From CAYVBE01 sp964448935 (GTDB lineage: Bacteria > Planctomycetota > Brocadiia > SM23-32): 14,298 nucleotides of DNA. Of this stretch, positions 7,000 to 14,158 are shown piece by piece; the first letter of the stretch is position 1, and each line of letters starts with the position of its first letter. The stretch covers positions 1 through 14,298 of the forward strand of contig CAYVBE010000102.1 in assembly GCA_964448935.1 (NCBI GenBank). Reading direction: 5' to 3'. Made by a program: the position numbers and the translations under genes. The notes under the pieces were generated by a model, which worked only from the letters and a program-made list of their open reading frames with translations, did not search any database and was not told the origin of the DNA.

Positions 7000-8754
7000 T
7001 CATTCCTCCGCCCAGGGCGCCGGTTCGTCGCTGTCCTTCATGCGGCTGTAGGCCCGGTCGGGCTCGAACGGGTTGCGCAGGGGAAAGGGGTTGCCCATGG
7101 TGTTCTTCTCCAGTTCGGCGAACTCCCGGCCGCACCACTCGGTCAGGCAGAAGTCATACTGGCGCAAGTAGCCCGGGCGGCCCTCCAACGCGCAGTCTAT
7201 CTCGCGCTTGATCCGGTCATACAGATCGCCCATCGTCCGGGCATCCCGCGTGGAGTCAGGGTCCGGACGGATGATGATACCGATCTTCTCCTCGTCGTGG
7301 GGCCCGGTGATCGGGCGGACGGCGAACTCGTCCAGCGTGTCGCAGTCGCTCAGCGGGTCGTAAAGGTCCTCCTCGGGGAATACCTTCTTGCCGCTGGGCA
7401 GCACGATGACGTGCTTGGTGCGCCCCACGATGTAGAGGTGACCGTCCTTGTCGCGCCGGCCGATGTCGCCGCTGCGCACGGCGTCGCCCAGCATCTGGCG
7501 CTGCGTCCTCTCGGGGTCCTTCAGGTAGCCCTGCATCACATGCTCGCCGCTGACGACTACCTCCCCGCCGTGCCGGGGGTCGCCCGCAATTCCGGCCCGC
7601 TCGGCGGGCACGAAAGAGATGCGCGTGCCGTCCAGCGGCGTGCCGATAGAGCCGGACTTGCGCTCGTAGAACCGGGTGAGGTAGAAGCGGCGGGCGTCGA
7701 ACTCCTGCACCGCCGCCACGGGTGAAAGTTCGCTCATGCCCCAGCCCTGGATCAGTGGGATGCCCAGCGCGAAGAACTCCCGCAGCACCCGAGGGGCTAT
7801 GTGCGCGCCCCCGGTGACGGCGAAGCGGAGCTGCAGTCCGCCGAACATCTCGCGGTGCAGCCGCCGAAAGATCAGCCGTCCCGCGTTCAGGCCGGTCCAC
7901 TTCTTCGCACCGGCCGAGAGGCGGAGTGCCCGCTCCAACTGCCGCCCCCGACCGATGCGTCGGGCCTTCCGGCGGATGCCCTCCAGCATGGACTCGAAGA
8001 CGCGCGGTACGCCGATCAGCACGGTGGGACGGCAGCGGCGCAGCAGGTCGCGCGCGCGGCGGTCTCGGATGTCACCGACCGCCATGCGGGCGCCCACGAA
8101 GGGCGGCACAACGATGGTGGTGGTCAGCGGGTAGGCATGATGGAACGGCAGCAGGGCCGGCAGGCAGTCGTCTTCACGCACACCGAAGCGCGTCCGGCAC
8201 TTGCGCACCTCGAAGATGATGTTCCGGTGCGTCAGCACGACGCCCTTCTTCGGGCCCGTCGTGCCGGACGTGTAGAGTATCTGGGCAACGTCCGAGGGCT
8301 CGACGTCCGGTTGGGACGGCACCTCGTCCGCGCGCTCTTCGGGATCCACGGTCGGGACATCGCCCAGTTCCCCGACGGCATCGGCGTCCTGCGGGCGGCA
8401 GACGGCGGCCGTCACCTCGGCGTGCTCCAGCGCGAAGGCCAGGCGGTCGGGGTCGTCCGCCAGCATACCGTGCTCCAGCGGCACCGCCACGGCGCCCAGC
8501 CGCACGACGCCGTAGTAGGCGGTCACCCAGCGGGGTGAGTTGGGCAGCAGGATGGCGACGCGGTCCCGGGGGCGCACGCCGATCTCGTACAGGCGCCCCG
8601 CGAACCCCTGCGAGTCCCGGTGCAGTTCCGCGAAGGTGGCCTCCCGCAGGCGCCCGTTGCCGTCGAGGTACTGCAGGGCCGTCGCCCGAGGCGTACGTTC
8701 GGCGCGGAACGGCAGGATGTCGGCTATCGTGGCTATGCAGTCGTCATCCGCCAT
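7000..8754 (-). CDS. AMP-forming acyl-CoA synthetase/ligase family protein (A10 lysine apparently absent)
   Basis: A 584-aa member of the adenylate-forming family. Normal members activate a carboxylic acid, often a long-chain fatty acid, with ATP to acyl-AMP and then to a CoA thioester. Visible core motifs are the P-loop YTSGTTGPKKG (161-171), LPFHHAYP (202-209), the acyl-binding GWGMSEL (337-343), SGD (428-430) and the hinge GRTKHVIVLPSGKKVFPEE (444-462). The C-terminal A10 block, normally ending T-x-GK, instead reads ELEKNTMGNPF, with Asn555 where the catalytic lysine is expected. The reading frame extends upstream to 9102, but that part only shadows the oxidoreductase gene. The ATG at 8752-8754, 17 nt after the oxidoreductase stop, gives the normal family N-terminus. 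It could be a fatty acyl-AMP/ACP ligase relative or a catalytically altered member. The substrate is unknown. Confidence 0.88.
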   Translation of the reverse strand: MADDDCIATIADILPFRAERTPRATALQYLDGNGRLREATFAELHRDSQGFAGRLYEIGVRPRDRVAILLPNSPRWVTAYYGVVRLGAVAVPLEHGMLADDPDRLAFALEHAEVTAAVCRPQDADAVGELGDVPTVDPEERADEVPSQPDVEPSDVAQILYTSGTTGPKKGVVLTHRNIIFEVRKCRTRFGVREDDCLPALLPFHHAYPLTTTIVVPPFVGARMAVGDIRDRRARDLLRRCRPTVLIGVPRVFESMLEGIRRKARRIGRGRQLERALRLSAGAKKWTGLNAGRLIFRRLHREMFGGLQLRFAVTGGAHIAPRVLREFFALGIPLIQGWGMSELSPVAAVQEFDARRFYLTRFYERKSGSIGTPLDGTRISFVPAERAGIAGDPRHGGEVVVSGEHVMQGYLKDPERTQRQMLGDAVRSGDIGRRDKDGHLYIVGRTKHVIVLPSGKKVFPEEDLYDPLSDCDTLDEFAVRPITGPHDEEKIGIIIRPDPDSTRDARTMGDLYDRIKREIDCALEGRPGYLRQYDFCLTEWCGREFAELEKNTMGNPFPLRNPFEPDRAYSRMKDSDEPAPWAEE

Positions 8755-8771
8755 GCGCTCTGCCGGGGGCC

Positions 8772-9812
8772 TCAAAAGCTGTAGAGGTGGTCCACCAGCG
8801 GCAGTGAGATGTGCCGGCCCGTCAGCACGGACAGCCGCGCCGCTTCCATGATCTCCTGGGCGTCGTGGGCGTTCTCCGGGCTGCAGATGCCCTCGATGGG
8901 CTGCCCGTTGCGGATGCAGTGGACGAAGTATTCGGGTCCGTTGCGCCGCGGCGCCTTGAGGGCCGGGGGTTCGATCTCCTGGTCGTCTTCGCCCCGTTTG
9001 TAGATTCTCACCGATTTGCCGCTGGCCAACATGACGCCTTCCGTGCCGTAGAGGATCACGTCGTGCGGCGGCCGACCGGGAACGGGCTCCGTCCAGGTGC
9101 ACTCGATCACAGCGTTGGCGTCCTGGTACTCCAGCGCCACGATCGCGTTGTCATCCACCGGGATGTAGTCCTTGACCAGTCGGCCGGCGATGGCGGTCAC
9201 CCGGGCGGGGACCCCGATGAAGAGGCGGGCCAGGCTGGCGCCGTATCCCAGGTAGTCGAACAGCGCGCCGCCGCCGTTCTCAATCGGGTCGTAGAGCCAT
9301 TCGTAGAAGTACTCGCTGCATCCCAGCTCCTTGGGCCCGCAGTGGCCGCCGCGCCACTTCAGCTGCCAGACGCGCCCGATGGCGCCCTCGCAGACCAGAT
9401 CGTAAGCGTGGCAGACGCCGGGGGACCAGGCGATGGGCCAGTTGATCATCAGCAGCACGCCGGCCCGCCGGGCGGCGGTCAACATGCGGTCGGCCACGTC
9501 AAGGCTGCTGGCCATGGGCTTCTCGCACATCACGTGCAGGCGCTTCTCGGCGGCCAGGTCCACCAGGTCCGCCGTGGTGCGGTTGGTGCCATAGACGAAG
9601 GCTGCGTCGAGGTCTTCCTTGTCGAGCATCTCCTCGAAGTCGGTGTAGGTTTTCTCGCACTCGGTGCGCGAGCTGAACTGCTCCAGCAGCGGCTTATTGA
9701 GGTCGGCGGCCGCGACGAGCTGCACGTCCTCCAGGGCAGGCAGATGGTTCAGATTGTCCCAGATGTGGTCGTGCACGAGTCCCAGAACGCCGATACGAAT
9801 GCGATCAGCCAT
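8772..9812 (-). CDS. Gfo/Idh/MocA family NAD(P)-dependent oxidoreductase
   Basis: A 346-aa dehydrogenase-like protein with an N-terminal Rossmann domain and a C-terminal Gfo/Idh/MocA alpha/beta domain. The nucleotide-binding loop reads GVLGLVHDH (residues 8-16), a His-rich variant of GxGxxG. The conserved EKP motif with the catalytic-site lysine is at 97-99 (CEKP, Lys98). The substrate-domain block GGGALFDYLGYG (180-191) carries Asp186 and has Tyr190 where many members have His. Family members usually oxidise or epimerise a sugar or cyclitol hydroxyl using NAD(P). There is no signal peptide, so it is cytoplasmic. The ATG (9810-9812) follows a strong AGGAGG. A TTGACA-type promoter lies upstream, diverging from the sulfatase operon, so a shared substrate with that operon is plausible but unproven. 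The exact substrate cannot be assigned. Confidence 0.9.
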   Translation of the reverse strand: MADRIRIGVLGLVHDHIWDNLNHLPALEDVQLVAAADLNKPLLEQFSSRTECEKTYTDFEEMLDKEDLDAAFVYGTNRTTADLVDLAAEKRLHVMCEKPMASSLDVADRMLTAARRAGVLLMINWPIAWSPGVCHAYDLVCEGAIGRVWQLKWRGGHCGPKELGCSEYFYEWLYDPIENGGGALFDYLGYGASLARLFIGVPARVTAIAGRLVKDYIPVDDNAIVALEYQDANAVIECTWTEPVPGRPPHDVILYGTEGVMLASGKSVRIYKRGEDDQEIEPPALKAPRRNGPEYFVHCIRNGQPIEGICSPENAHDAQEIMEAARLSVLTGRHISLPLVDHLYSF

Positions 9813-9848
9813 TTTGGCCTCCTGCGTGGGGTATTTCGGACCTTCGCC

Positions 9849-9878
9849 ATGCTATCCGGGGGCCGACGGGCCTGTCAA
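9849..9878 (-). promoter_or_regulatory. Putative promoter of the leftward oxidoreductase-ligase unit
   Basis: On the minus strand a perfect TTGACA (-35, 9873-9878) is followed by an 18-nt spacer and TAGCAT (-10, 9849-9854, 4/6 match). The predicted start lies about 30 nt before the ATG at 9812. A CCGGC-GGA-GCCGG inverted repeat (9879-9891) sits just upstream of the -35. It may be an activator or operator site, or simply a product of high GC. Confidence 0.5.
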
Positions 9879-9926
9879 CCGGCGGAGCCGGGCGCGTGAG
9901 GGTTTTTCCCGCTGCCGGCGATCGAG

Positions 9927-9955
9927 TTGTCACGGGGCGGCACCCGTGTTAAAAA
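9927..9955 (+). promoter_or_regulatory. Putative promoter of the sulfatase operon with internal palindrome
   Basis: TTGTCA (9927-9932, 5/6 to the -35 consensus) and TAAAAA (9950-9955, 4/6 to the -10 consensus) are 17 nt apart and about 40 nt before the sulfatase ATG. The spacer is nearly filled by the perfect inverted repeat CACGGG-N6-CCCGTG (9931-9948), an operator-like site that would block or remodel polymerase binding if occupied. No regulator gene is in the window. Confidence 0.5.
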
Positions 9956-9984
9956 GCAGCTTCGTTCGTCGTCAGCCCTTTGCC

Positions 9985-9990
9985 GAGGAA
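9985..9990 (+). promoter_or_regulatory. Ribosome binding site fixing the first sulfatase start
   Basis: GAGGAA lies 4 nt before the ATG at 9995. It favours that ATG over the in-frame TTG at 9980, which would sit upstream of the Shine-Dalgarno and add only five residues. Confidence 0.6.
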
Positions 9991-9994
9991 CGCC

Positions 9995-11476
9995 ATGCCA
10001 CCCAACATACTGCTGATCACGACCGACGAGCAGAACGCGCGCGCCTGCGGGTTCGCGGGCGACCCGGTCATCCAGACGCCGAACATGGACCGGCTGGCCG
10101 CCGAGGGCACGGTTTTTTCCCGCGCCTACACGCCACAGCCCCTCTGCACCCCCGCGCGCGCCTCCGTGTGGACCGGACAGCACGTGACCACCCACGGCGT
10201 GAACGGGAACATCTTCACCGGAAGGCGCAAGGGAATCCAGGCCGGCACGGTCACCTTCGCCCGGCTGCTGCGCATGGCGGGCTATGAGACCGGCCTGATC
10301 GGCAAGCGCCACCTGGGGTTCGAGAACGAGGCCGACATCGCACTGGACTACCAGGACCTGGCCGAGAGCAAGTTCGACTTCAACCCCGAGGGCATGACGG
10401 ATCACTACAGGCACTGGCTGGCCGAACAGGGCCACACTAAGCAGGAGATCGAGACCTGGGTGCGGGAGGATCTGCAGGAGGAATACCTCCGCTGGCACGG
10501 CGCCATCAAGCACCCGCTGGCCGAAGACCTGTACGTGGACAGCTACGTGGGACGCCGGGCGGTCGAATACCTGAATGCCCGGGGCGATCGGCCGTTCTTC
10601 CTCTGGATATCCTTCTGCTCGCCCCATCATCCCTACGACCCGCCCGGCCGCTACGCGGAGATGTACGATCCCGCCGACGTGCCGCTGCCCGACCGCGACC
10701 CCTCCGAGCTGGACGAGAAGCCCCTGCGGCAGCGCATCCGCGCCATCCGCTGCGCCCGGAACGAGCCGCTGCCTCACGGCTGGGGCGCGCCGTCCGAAGA
10801 GGTGCAGCGCATCTATGAGAACCCGGACCTCTGCCCCTCCGGCGAGGAGATCGCCGGCATGATCCCGGAGGCGGTCCAGCGGCGCATGATCGCGTACTAC
10901 TACGGCACGATCTCGCTCTGCGACGACCGGATCGGCCAGATCATCCGCGCCCTGGAGGAGCGGAGACTGTGGGAGAACACCATCGTCGTCTTCACCAGCG
11001 ATCACGGCGACCACCTGGGCGAGCACTACCTGTGGCTGAAGGGGGTCACCGCCTACGACAGCCTGGCGCGTGTGCCCTTCGTCGTGCGGATGCCGGACGG
11101 GCGGGGCCGCGGCGATCAGTGCGACCAACTGGTGTCCCTGTGCGATCTGGCGCCGAGTTTCCTGCGCTGGGCCGGCGCGGAGCAGCCCTACACCCCGGAG
11201 GGCCACGACTTCCGCGAGCGGCTGGACGGCGCCTGCTTCCAGCCCCTGCTGGAAGAAACGGGCGAGCCTATTCACGAAGAACTGTTCATCGGCACGCAGG
11301 CGGTCGTGACGGAGGAGTGGAAATACGTCCACAATCCGGGCGACATGGACGAACTCTACCACCTGGCCGAGGACCCGGCGGAGCAGGTCAACCTGAGCGG
11401 GGACTCCGCCCACGCCGATGTGGAGAAGGAACTGCGCGAAAGATTGTTCGAACGCTTCGACATCGAGAGTGAATAG
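9995..11476 (+). CDS. Formylglycine-dependent sulfatase (type I, family S1), cytoplasmic
   Basis: A 493-aa alkaline-phosphatase-fold sulfatase that would hydrolyse a sulfate ester, possibly on a sugar; phosphonate/phosphodiester hydrolysis by relatives is a second possibility. The C-x-P-x-R maturation motif is CTPAR with Cys51, to be converted to formylglycine. Metal-site residues include Asp11-Glu12 in TTDEQ and Asp336-His337 in SDHGD, the Asp-His form seen in iduronate sulfatase and phosphonate monoester hydrolases. The substrate/sulfate-binding residues are intact: Lys104 and His106 in GKRHLG, His211 in SPHHPYDPP, and Lys349 in WLKG. The protein starts directly with the first beta-strand (NILLITTDE), so there is no signal peptide. 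It opens an operon with a second sulfatase 16 nt downstream and a Gfo/Idh oxidoreductase. No formylglycine-generating enzyme is in the window. Confidence 0.93.
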   Translation: MPPNILLITTDEQNARACGFAGDPVIQTPNMDRLAAEGTVFSRAYTPQPLCTPARASVWTGQHVTTHGVNGNIFTGRRKGIQAGTVTFARLLRMAGYETGLIGKRHLGFENEADIALDYQDLAESKFDFNPEGMTDHYRHWLAEQGHTKQEIETWVREDLQEEYLRWHGAIKHPLAEDLYVDSYVGRRAVEYLNARGDRPFFLWISFCSPHHPYDPPGRYAEMYDPADVPLPDRDPSELDEKPLRQRIRAIRCARNEPLPHGWGAPSEEVQRIYENPDLCPSGEEIAGMIPEAVQRRMIAYYYGTISLCDDRIGQIIRALEERRLWENTIVVFTSDHGDHLGEHYLWLKGVTAYDSLARVPFVVRMPDGRGRGDQCDQLVSLCDLAPSFLRWAGAEQPYTPEGHDFRERLDGACFQPLLEETGEPIHEELFIGTQAVVTEEWKYVHNPGDMDELYHLAEDPAEQVNLSGDSAHADVEKELRERLFERFDIESE

Positions 11477-11492
11477 ACGGGAGAGAACGGCA

Positions 11493-12968
11493 ATGCCCGA
11501 CGAACCGCTGAACTTGATCGTGATCACGTCCGACGAGATGCGGGGCGACTGCCCCGGTTACATGGGCAACCCCGACTGCCGGACGCCGAACCTGGACCGC
11601 TTCGCGGAGAAGGGCGTGGCGTTCATGCGCCACTTCTCCGTCTTCCCCAAGTGCGTCCCCACGCGCATCGCGGCCATGACCGGCCGCTACTGCCACACGG
11701 ACGGCTTCCGCACCATCCACCAGCATCTGCCCAACGATCATCCCGACGTGCTGGCCACGCTGAAGGCGCACGGATACGAGTCCGCGCTTTTCGGTATAAA
11801 CCACTGCTGGGAAAACGTCTACGGCGATCCGCTCAACAAGAAAGGCACCGGGTATACCGATTACCAGTCCTTCACCGAGGACTACTTTCAGCACATGCTG
11901 GAGCGCGAGTGGCACCCGCCCGAGCCGCCGGAGGACGCGCCGGAGCCGATGGAGACGCCGGAGGGGACTGATTTCCACTACCGGGGGCGCAAGACCGAGC
12001 CGAGGACCGGCTTCTGCGACGACAACCGGGCGGAGGAGGCCATCCATTACCTGACCGAGGTGCGCGACCGGTCGCGGCCCTTCTTCATGCAGCTCAACCT
12101 CAGCCTGCCCCATCCCGCCTACGCGGTCGAAGAGCCGTATTACTCGATGTATGATCGCGACGCCATCCAGCCCTGGCCGCACGACCTGCCGGAGAACGCC
12201 CCGTTGCACATGCGCAGGATGCGCGAAGTCCGCAGCGGCGAGGACCCGCCCGAGGCCCTGCTGCGGGAGATCCAGGCGGTCTATTACGGCATGATCACGA
12301 AGACGGACATGCTGATCGGCCGCGTGCTGGACGCCATCGAGGCGGAGGGGCTGCTGCAGAACACGGTCGTGCTCTTCTTCGTGGACCACGGCGATTTCGC
12401 CGGGCAGTACGCCCTGCCCGAGAAGTGGGACACCTGCATGGCCGACTGCCTGCTGCACGTGCCCTGCATCCTGTGGGCGCCCGGCCTGCCGGAGGGGGAG
12501 CGGGTGGAAGAGCTGACCCAGCACGTGGACTTCCCCCGCACGCTGCTCGGTCTGCTGGGCATCGAGCCGGACTGGGGCATCCACGGGCGCAACCTGGTGT
12601 CCATCATGCGGGGCGAGGAGCGCCGCGAGGCGGCCTTTGCCGACGGCGGCCACGAGGAGGAAATGCAGGCCCGCATGCCGAAGGACGCGCGCGGCAGCGG
12701 CAAACAGGTGACCTACGCGAAGCACCCCGAGACCATGGCGCGGGCCAAGATGGTGCGCACAAAACGCTGGAAGCTCGTCACGCGGCTGACCGGCGGCAAC
12801 GAGCTGTACGACATGGAGAACGACCGCTACGAGATGCGCAATCTCTGGGACCGCGTGGAGGACGATCCGGAGCTGCAGCGCGTCGTCCTGGACCTGCAGC
12901 AGAGGATGATAGACTGGTGCACCCGCACCGATACCGATCGGCCTTACCAGGGGAAAGTGGGAGCATGA
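11493..12968 (+). CDS. Second formylglycine-type sulfatase with altered Lys motif, cytoplasmic
   Basis: A 491-aa sulfatase-fold protein, only distantly like its upstream neighbour. The maturation motif CVPTR has Cys54 for formylglycine. Metal-site residues are Asp14-Glu15 in TSDEM and Asp298-His299 in VDHGD. His207 (LPHPAY) and Lys311 (LPEKWD) match the remaining active-site positions. The block normally reading GKWH/GKNH is GINH (residues 101-104), so the active-site lysine is replaced by Ile102. It is coded by ATA, a codon out of keeping with this GC-rich gene. A Pro/Glu-rich stretch at 141-158 forms a probable surface loop. There is no signal peptide. The ATG at 11493 follows GGGAGAG; an in-frame ATG at 11418 lies inside the first sulfatase and gives no family-like sequence. 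The stop overlaps the next gene as ATGA. Confidence 0.92.
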   Translation: MPDEPLNLIVITSDEMRGDCPGYMGNPDCRTPNLDRFAEKGVAFMRHFSVFPKCVPTRIAAMTGRYCHTDGFRTIHQHLPNDHPDVLATLKAHGYESALFGINHCWENVYGDPLNKKGTGYTDYQSFTEDYFQHMLEREWHPPEPPEDAPEPMETPEGTDFHYRGRKTEPRTGFCDDNRAEEAIHYLTEVRDRSRPFFMQLNLSLPHPAYAVEEPYYSMYDRDAIQPWPHDLPENAPLHMRRMREVRSGEDPPEALLREIQAVYYGMITKTDMLIGRVLDAIEAEGLLQNTVVLFFVDHGDFAGQYALPEKWDTCMADCLLHVPCILWAPGLPEGERVEELTQHVDFPRTLLGLLGIEPDWGIHGRNLVSIMRGEERREAAFADGGHEEEMQARMPKDARGSGKQVTYAKHPETMARAKMVRTKRWKLVTRLTGGNELYDMENDRYEMRNLWDRVEDDPELQRVVLDLQQRMIDWCTRTDTDRPYQGKVGA

Positions 12969-14158
12969 GAGCACTATGTGTGGGCATCGGAGGCTATGGG
13001 CAGCAGTACGTGCGCACGCTGTTCGAGCTGGAAGAAGAGTTGGACGTGTGCCTGACCGGCGCGGTTGATCCCGCGCCGGAGCGCTCCTCGCTGTTGCCGG
13101 ACCTGGAGGACCGCGGAGTGCCGATCTGCGGGAGCATGGAGGAGTTCTACGCGGAGCACGGGGCCGAGGCGGCCTTCATCGCCTCGCCCATCCAGTTCCA
13201 CGTCCCGCAGTCACTCCGGGCGCTGTCCCACGGGACGCACGTGCTCTGCGAGAAACCCCTCTGCGCCACGATCCAGGAGGCCCGCCAGGCCGTCCGTGCT
13301 CACAGTGATTCCGGGCTCTGCTTCGGCGTGGGATACCAGTGGTCCTTCTGCCGCGCCGTGCAGGAGCTGAAACGCGACATCCGGGACGGTGTGCTCGGCA
13401 CGCCCAAGAGGCTGAGCTGCCTGGTGCTCTGGCCCCGGACGGAGGGCTATTACGGGCGCAACAACTGGGCCGGCGCGCAGAAGGACGCGCAGGGCCGGTG
13501 GGTGCTGGACAGCCCGGTGAACAACGCCACCGCGCATTTCCTGCACAACATGTTCTACCTCCTGGGCGACGAGAGACGCACCAGCGCCGTGCCCGTGGAG
13601 GTGACCGGCGAACTCTACCGCGCCAACGACATCCAGAACTACGATACCGCCGCGCTGCGGGCGCGGACGGATGGCGGGGTGGAGGTGTACTTCTACAGCT
13701 CGCACGCCCCGCGGGAGCAGGTCGGGCCCGTGTCCCGCTTCGAGTTCGAGAACGCCACGGTGACCTCAAAGAACATGAACTCCGCGTTCGTCGCCCGGTT
13801 TACGGACGGAACCGAGAAGAGCTACGGCGCCCCCGACCACAGCGCAGAGCCCAAGGTGCGACAGTTCCTGGATGCCGTTCGCGGGGGTGATCCGGTGGCC
13901 TGCGGGCCGGAGGCCGCCTCGGGCCAGACGCTGTGCATGAACGGCCTGCAGGAATCCGCCCAGATAGTGCCCTTCCCCGACGATATCGTGAAGGTGGAGG
14001 AGGGCGACGACGACCGGCGGCGGTTCGTGGAAGGGCTGGGGGATGTGCTGACGCGATGTTTCGAGGAATCGGCCCTGCCCGCCGAACTGGATGTGCCGTG
14101 GAGCCGAGCCGGGAGAACCGTGGACCTGGCCGGTTACGCGCGGTTCCCGCGGGCGTAA
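12965..14158 (+). CDS. Gfo/Idh/MocA family oxidoreductase of the sulfatase operon
   Basis: A 397-aa predicted NAD(P)-dependent dehydrogenase. The Rossmann loop GIGGYG is at residues 7-12 and the second-strand acid is Asp35 (AVDPAP). CEKPL at 95-99 supplies the conserved lysine (Lys97). The C-terminal domain carries the block DSPVNNATAHFLHNMFYLLG (182-201), whose Asn/His residues should line the substrate pocket. The ATG overlaps the sulfatase TGA as ATGA, so translation is coupled. An in-frame reading upstream to 12425 is a shadow of the sulfatase. It is clearly different from the other Gfo/Idh protein at 8772-9812. The inferred role is oxidation or epimerisation of the sugar released or prepared by the sulfatases; the substrate is unknown. 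No signal peptide is seen. Confidence 0.9.
   Translation: MRALCVGIGGYGQQYVRTLFELEEELDVCLTGAVDPAPERSSLLPDLEDRGVPICGSMEEFYAEHGAEAAFIASPIQFHVPQSLRALSHGTHVLCEKPLCATIQEARQAVRAHSDSGLCFGVGYQWSFCRAVQELKRDIRDGVLGTPKRLSCLVLWPRTEGYYGRNNWAGAQKDAQGRWVLDSPVNNATAHFLHNMFYLLGDERRTSAVPVEVTGELYRANDIQNYDTAALRARTDGGVEVYFYSSHAPREQVGPVSRFEFENATVTSKNMNSAFVARFTDGTEKSYGAPDHSAEPKVRQFLDAVRGGDPVACGPEAASGQTLCMNGLQESAQIVPFPDDIVKVEEGDDDRRRFVEGLGDVLTRCFEESALPAELDVPWSRAGRTVDLAGYARFPRA

Noticed and set aside
8755..9102. 116-residue N-terminal extension of the ligase-like frame
   Set aside because: The extension is a shifted-frame reading of the oxidoreductase gene with no family similarity; the ATG at 8752-8754 gives the normal N-terminus.
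9980..9994. TTG start for the first sulfatase
   Set aside because: The Shine-Dalgarno GAGGAA lies downstream of this TTG and correctly placed for the ATG at 9995.
12425..12964. 180-residue upstream extension of the last oxidoreductase frame
   Set aside because: It lies inside the second sulfatase gene in another frame; the Rossmann motif begins right after the ATG at 12965.
9875..12974. Two antisense open frames opposite the two sulfatases
   Set aside because: Both mirror sulfatase codons and lack recognisable domains; the sense-strand genes carry full active-site motifs.
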